The notes under the pieces were generated by a model, which did no database searches, was not told the origin of the DNA, and saw nothing but the letters and a program-made list of their open reading frames with translations. A stretch of 64,000 bases of DNA from Notospermus geniculatus (lineage: Eukaryota > Nemertea > Pilidiophora > Heteronemertea > Lineidae), in the NCBI GenBank assembly GCA_002633025.1, contig NMRB01000989.1, forward strand, positions 68,731-132,730. The letters are read 5' to 3'. The position numbers were made by a program, and so were the translations under genes. Shown here one piece after another: positions 59,762-64,000 of this stretch. Each line of letters starts with the position of its first letter. Position 1 is the first letter of the stretch.

Positions 59762-60372
59762 ATTAAGTTGGCGGCTCAGTGGGAGGTAGAGAACGACGAA
59801 AACAACATGTGAACTTTGTCATGTTTATTCCTTACAAATCCTACTTTCAAACGTACATGTAGAACGATTACTTTTAAACGTACTTCATGATGTTTCTGCG
59901 TAAAACTGACCAAAAATCTCCAAAACGTATGATGGGGACCTTCAAACGTATCACGTACAATTGGCAATGATTTCCGTACAGTGTACGGTGGAATCGTACA
60001 AGTAAGCACCCATGGATAACACCTTCTCACTTGACCAGGCATGGATCCAAGGGTGCACCCGGTGCACACACCCCTTTCTGCCAACAGTCTTTTCTGGAGT
60101 TCCACACTGAAAAGTGCCTGAGGAAGACTTTTAAAAAATTTGCAAAATTTGGAAGTTGACTTCCTATACATGTATATCATCATTTTGGATACCTTTCTGC
60201 CAACAAATATGAAAAATCGACCGTGAAATTCTGAAATTTGGAGCAAATCATTGAAATTCACCGCAGATTTCAGTGTTTCTAGCACAGTGCGCCCCTTCTG
60301 GGGATTGAGGTCATCGGTCATGTTGGTGGTTGTTGAATAGCGCCCAAGCCTACTGGGTCTGGGGGTTTCTAG
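59762..60372. repeat. Dispersed repeat, copy 1 (pairs with 62488-63215)
   Basis: Begins near GGCGGCTCAGTGGGAGGTAG and ends near GCCCAAGCCTACTGGGTCTG. It is nearly identical to 62488-63215 apart from short insertions and deletions. The minus-strand frame lacks recognised domains. Confidence 0.75.
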
Positions 60373-60395
60373 AAAAAATTTTGAAGTCTAAAGCC

Positions 60396-60545
60396 GCCCA
60401 CACGGCGCAATATTATTGCACAATATGGGGCCCAAGTGGGTGGTCGTGTGCTTTTCGCATGATGGGTAGAAGAAAGATTGGCAGTAATATTGCCCATTGT
60501 GAGCCTAATATTGTGCAATAATATTGATCGTGTATGGGCCGCTTA
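60396..60545. mobile_element. MITE with inverted GCAATATTATTGCAC arms
   Basis: AAGCCGCCCACACGGCGC...ATATTATTGCAC on the left faces GTGCAATAATATTGAT...GGGCCGCTTA on the right. AATATTGC words are frequent. No coding. Confidence 0.6.
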
Positions 60546-60702
60546 AGGCCCAGTTGCACCAGCTACATGTATGATCAAAGTTAAGTTTGAGGTTGACCTC
60601 AACTAGGTAAATGATTTGCCATCACAATTTGAGGTTGAGAACGACTTTGAGGTTTGCTTGAGCACAAAGTCGACCTTAAGTATGACTGGTGCAACCGGGC
60701 CT
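60546..60702. mobile_element. MITE with GGCCCxGTTGCACCAG termini
   Basis: GGCCCAGTTGCACCAGC on the left and the complement of the right end GGCCCGGTTGCACCAGT form terminal repeats. A second copy, interrupted by another MITE, is at 63463-63877. Confidence 0.75.
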
Positions 60703-60783
60703 CTGTCTCACTGTCTCTAGAAAATCGTGATGGCTCCTCCCCAAGTCAACTGTAATAGATTTCTTGTTGTTTCTTCATCAAAG

Positions 60784-60949
60784 GTTCTATAGTTTATCAA
60801 CGGGTCTAGTCAAACAAACTATTGACACAAAGATAGGAACAATAGGCCAGGTGCTTGGAGTGTGGAATACCCTGTCTGGAGGAATGGACTGTGGCACCAA
60901 GATCCAATCCTTTGGATTCTATACGGCAAAGAATGCATTTCAAATATTG
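60784..60949 (+). CDS. Host coding exon (partial gene), part 2
   Basis: After the acceptor TTCTTCATCAAAG the frame reads FYSLSTGLVKQTIDTKIGTI, GQVLGVWNTLSGGMDCGTKI and QSFGFYTAKNAFQIL, up to a GTGAGT donor. Phase matches the exon at 59460-59559. Several MITEs occupy the intron between them. Not recognised as a named family. Confidence 0.65.
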
Positions 60950-61689
60950 GTGAGTGTATTTAAATAAAAGCCAGTACTTCAGTTAGATAAGTTGGTAAAT
61001 CAGGATTCCCGCACATCTGTGAAAAGTCTTACATGTGACCCTCCGCTACAAAACCAGTGCTAAGTCACACGGAAAATGAGCCTAAACGTACTGAGATGAC
61101 ACCAGGAGATAAAGAAAGAAATAGAATCACTCAGATTTCACAACAGACAGACAATACTGAAATTGACAGATAATTTGGTCCCAACTTGCCAACCTTAGAA
61201 CAACTTATGACTGGTTTTGTGGTGGAGGGTCACAAATACAGTGCCAGCTGAAAGTTTGGGTACACCTTGTGATTTATGAAGTATTCACATTTGTAGTAAA
61301 AATGGATGTGCTTGGCTGGCCGAAATCACTGGAAAATGTTGTCAGGGGATATATAGAGTATTCCAGTGATGCAAATTTCATGTTGCATCCCCCAAATTTT
61401 GGGATTTTTACATGAAAATCGCACTTTGTCAAATTCCTGGAAAAACGATCGGAACATCAAGTTTGGAAAAAAACTGAAAAGCAGATAAGGATTGCTTTCA
61501 AATTCCTTTACTCACCACTAAGATACAATTCCATGTCCTTCTGATGATTTTAGCAATTACAGAGCCATTTATTACCACTTATTACATAATAATTTGATAT
61601 TTGCAAAATGTGTTGCCTGGCAACAGTTTGCAAGTGGTTACAGTCTTTAAATCATCAATCATATCCCCATTTAGGTGCAGTTACCAAAT

Positions 61690-62400
61690 GATTTGCATTT
61701 CCAATGAAATACGACCAATGATTGCCCTGCATCTCACTTGGAACTGGAATCTGACAGCATTAAATGTGTTGCTACTCAGCAAACGAACAGTCCTTAGATC
61801 TTAGATTCCTCAAGAATAGCCACTGTTAGCTTTGATAACTGGCGTGCAAACACGAGGCATTCGTCTGATTAGTTTCAGGAGACAATCGCTGGATTCTTCA
61901 CTCCAGCAACATCCACAGATTATCAGCACCTGATGGTTGTTCTCCTCTGACTCGTCAATCCAGCTCATCCCACAGGCCTACTAGCTCGATAGGGTTAAGA
62001 TGGGCTGGCCAAGGCATAACTTTCACCATCCCATCCTGTTCCTTTCTCTCCAGGTCGAGAAACATGGAGAGAAAGGAACAGGATGGGTTGCTGAAGGTTA
62101 TGCCTTGGCCAGCCAATCATTGGACCTGGATAGATGAGTCAGGAGAACAACCATCAGATTCTGAAAATCTGTGGATGTTGCTACAGTGTTGCTGGAATGA
62201 AATATCAAGTGTCTGTCTCCTGAAACTAATCAGACGAATGCCTCGTGTTTGCAGGCCAGTTATCAAAGCTAACAGTGGCTATTTTTGAGGACTTTAAGAT
62301 GTAAGGACTGTTCATTCGCTGTGTAGGAACACATTTAATGCTGTCAGATTCCAGTTCCAAGTGAGATGCAGGGCAATCATTGGTCGTATTTCAAGAGATT
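61690..62400. pseudogene. Inverted duplication of a Tc1-type transposase 3' end
   Basis: Arms of about 350 bp (TGACAGCATTAAATGTGTTG at 61752 and its complement at 62325) meet near 62055 at CTCTCCAGGTCGAGAAACAT. On the plus strand at 62064-62288 the frame has KVMPWPANHWTWIDE, a decayed form of the LPWPAQSPDLNPIE block, and LIRRMPRVCRPVIKANSGYF, the typical Tc1 C-terminus. So it is a Tc1 relic in inverted duplicate. Confidence 0.6.
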
Positions 62401-62487
62401 GCTCCCAACACTGATATGTACCTCCCTCTGTCATTAGACTATTATGTCCAACCCGGTGAGCACATGGTCCATGGACCATTTCATTTG

Positions 62488-63215
62488 GGTACAATTGGCG
62501 GCTCAGTGGGAGGTAGAGAACGATGAAAACAACATGTGAACTTTGTCACATTTATTCCTTACAAATCCTGCTTTCAAACGTAGAACGATTACTTTTAAAC
62601 GTACTTCATGACCAAAAATCAAAAATCTCCAAAACGTATGATGCGGACCTTCAAACGTATCACGTACAATTGGCAATGATTTCCGTACAGTGTACGGTGG
62701 AATCGTACCAGTAAGCACCCATGGATAACACCTTCTCACTTGACCAGGTATGGATCCAAGGGGGGCACACCCGGTGCACACACCCCTTTCTGCCAACAGT
62801 CTTTTCTGGAGTTCCATACTGAAAAGTGCCTGAGGAAGACTTTTAAAAAATTTGCAAAATTTGGAAGTTGACTTCCTATATATCATCATTTTGTGTGTCG
62901 ACTTTTGTGTTCTCTCTTTCTTTGGATACCTTTCTGCCAACAAATATGAAAACTCGACCGTGAAATTCAGAAATTTGGAGTAAATCATTGAAATTCACCG
63001 CAGATTTCAATGTTTCTAGCACAGTGCGACACCCTCTTTTCCGAAATCGTGGATCCTGTTGACTACCGGTAATGATACTGATAGGATCAGGAGCGGGTTG
63101 AGGATTTTTGCAGGGGGTCTGGGGATTGAGGTCATCGGTCATGTTGGTGGTTGTTGAATAGCGCCCAAGCCTACTGGGTTTGGGGGTTTCCAGAAAAAAA
63201 ATTGGAAGCCTAAAG
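62488..63215. repeat. Dispersed repeat, copy 2
   Basis: Second copy of 59762-60372. It has an added GTGTGTCGACTTTTGTGTTC stretch near 62895 and an added ~80-bp segment near 63030-63118. It is directly preceded by the inverted TGGTCCATGGACCATTTCAT repeat fragment. Confidence 0.75.
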
Positions 63216-63216
63216 C

Positions 63217-63455
63217 CTAGTTCATACTTCGACGCACGACCATCGCCGGCGACCGACGCGCGATCTTGCGTTCGACGCTGATCCCCGTCAAGCGATTTGG
63301 TCGGCGTCCGATCATGAGGCTGTAATTATTTGGGTCATTTCATAACGGGTCGCCGTCGCTAAAGTACGTTGGACTATGAATCAATTCTGCGAAGTCGGCG
63401 TCCGGATTTTGATCGCGCGTCGGACGCCGATGGCCTTGCGTCGAACTATGTACTA
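63217..63455. mobile_element. MITE with TTCATACTTCGACGCA termini
   Basis: AAGCCTAGTTCATACTTCGA on the left and the complement of the right end AAGCCTAGTACATAGTTCGA are inverted repeats. The interior is rich in TCGGCGTCCG. A related fragment lies inside the Harbinger-like element at 38550-38610. Confidence 0.75.
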
Positions 63456-63462
63456 GGCTTTA

Positions 63463-63877
63463 GGCCTGGTTGCACCAGCTATGCTCAAAGTTAAGTTTGA
63501 GGTTGACCTCAACTAAGTAATATGATTTGCCATTACATTTTGAGGTTGAGAACGACTTTGAGGTTAGCTTGAGCACAAAGTCGACCTTAAAGCCCCACAG
63601 TATTGAATTTTACGATAATTTCAAAATGTTAGGAGAGAGCACAAAGAGGTCTCATAGCCTTGTGAAGGTCCCCAAAATGGTTGTCTGATACGTACTTCAG
63701 AGAATGAAGGCCTAGTTTTCAGCACACATTAGAAAAAACGACAGGGAGAGCTCTAATGTATTCAGATGGAGCGCAGTACATTTTACACTTGCACTGATGT
63801 CGAGAATCGCGGCGATGATTTGCGTTTTTCAAATTCAATACAGTGGGGCTTTAAGTATGACTGGTGCAACCGGGGTG
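63463..63877. mobile_element. Second GTTGCACCAG MITE, interrupted
   Basis: Same family as 60546-60702 (GGTTGCACCAGCTATGCTCA at the left, ACTGGTGCAACCGGG at the right). It is split at TTAA by the 260-bp MITE at 63591-63850. Confidence 0.75.
63591..63850. mobile_element. 260-bp TTAA MITE nested in another MITE
   Basis: Ends AGCCCCACAGTATTGAATTT and, on the complement, AGCCCCACTGTATTGAATTT match at 19 of 20 positions. TTAA flanks it (63587-63590 and 63851-63854), as for Kolobok or piggyBac. Confidence 0.85.
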
Positions 63878-64000
63878 TCGGNATGTGCATGTGAAGTTCC
63901 GGCCCGATCGAACATACAATATGGCGCCAGGTGGCATAACCCAAAAATCATCAAAATCCTACCTGGGAGTGAGTTGACCGAGATTGCTCCCAACACTGAT

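Noticed and set aside
59553-59812. Tandem GGGTACAATATG frame as a gene
   Set aside because: Both strands give low-complexity repeats of TTTTGGGTA; no gene features.

Overview
The window is eukaryotic DNA, probably from a marine invertebrate. It has intron-bearing host coding sequence (a phase-matched exon pair at 59460-59559 and 60784-60949), many short inverted-repeat transposons, tRNA-derived SINE-like units, non-LTR and Ty3/gypsy fragments, Tc1/mariner remnants, and frequent AGGCCTA-type words common in echinoderm and hemichordate genomes. The host group is a guess. Single N bases (10196, 63883) and one N run (52764-52780) show it is a draft assembly.

The centre is viral. A complete Maverick/Polinton (adintovirus-like) provirus of 25,663 bp occupies 21682-47344. 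It has 274-bp terminal inverted repeats (one mismatch seen) and a 6-bp target duplication GATTTT. It lies inside the penton-like gene of a second, related Polinton, whose remains are at about 10262-21681 and 47345-47834. The window therefore holds a Polinton nested in a Polinton.

Inner element, left to right. On the minus strand: a large penton-like protein, a helical membrane protein, a Pro-rich protein, a penton-like capsid protein, a basic membrane-anchored protein, a conserved 224-aa protein and the A32-type packaging ATPase. Then, divergently on the plus strand across only 15 bp: a small basic protein, a 435-aa conserved virion-type protein, two copies of a coiled-coil/membrane protein each followed by a major capsid protein copy, a small membrane protein (duplicated into a chimera), a zinc-ribbon HNH protein and a two-TM protein. 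Then minus again: a deoxynucleoside kinase, a family B DNA polymerase carrying an intein at its catalytic motif C, a chromodomain integrase and a zinc-ribbon miniprotein. Packaging, capsid, integration and replication functions are all represented. I found no adenain-type maturation protease.

The outer element keeps a kinase-zinc ribbon-HNH fusion gene, the capsid module and the penton module, but has the penton module in the opposite relative orientation. Almost every viral gene starts at a TAAATAAATG-like motif that often includes the stop codon of the gene upstream.

Both elements are decaying. Stops, frameshifts and at least six later insertions break them: Harbinger-like elements with TAA/TTA duplications, a hAT-like element with an 8-bp duplication, a TTAA-flanked 3-kb element, a foldback-like element and a 134-bp insert with a 12-bp duplication. 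Flanks 1-10.2 kb and 47.8-64 kb are repeat-rich host DNA. They hold a zinc finger-TatD pseudogene interleaved with gypsy fragments, a truncated non-LTR reverse transcriptase, a Tc1 pseudogene, nested MITEs, minisatellites and long palindromes.
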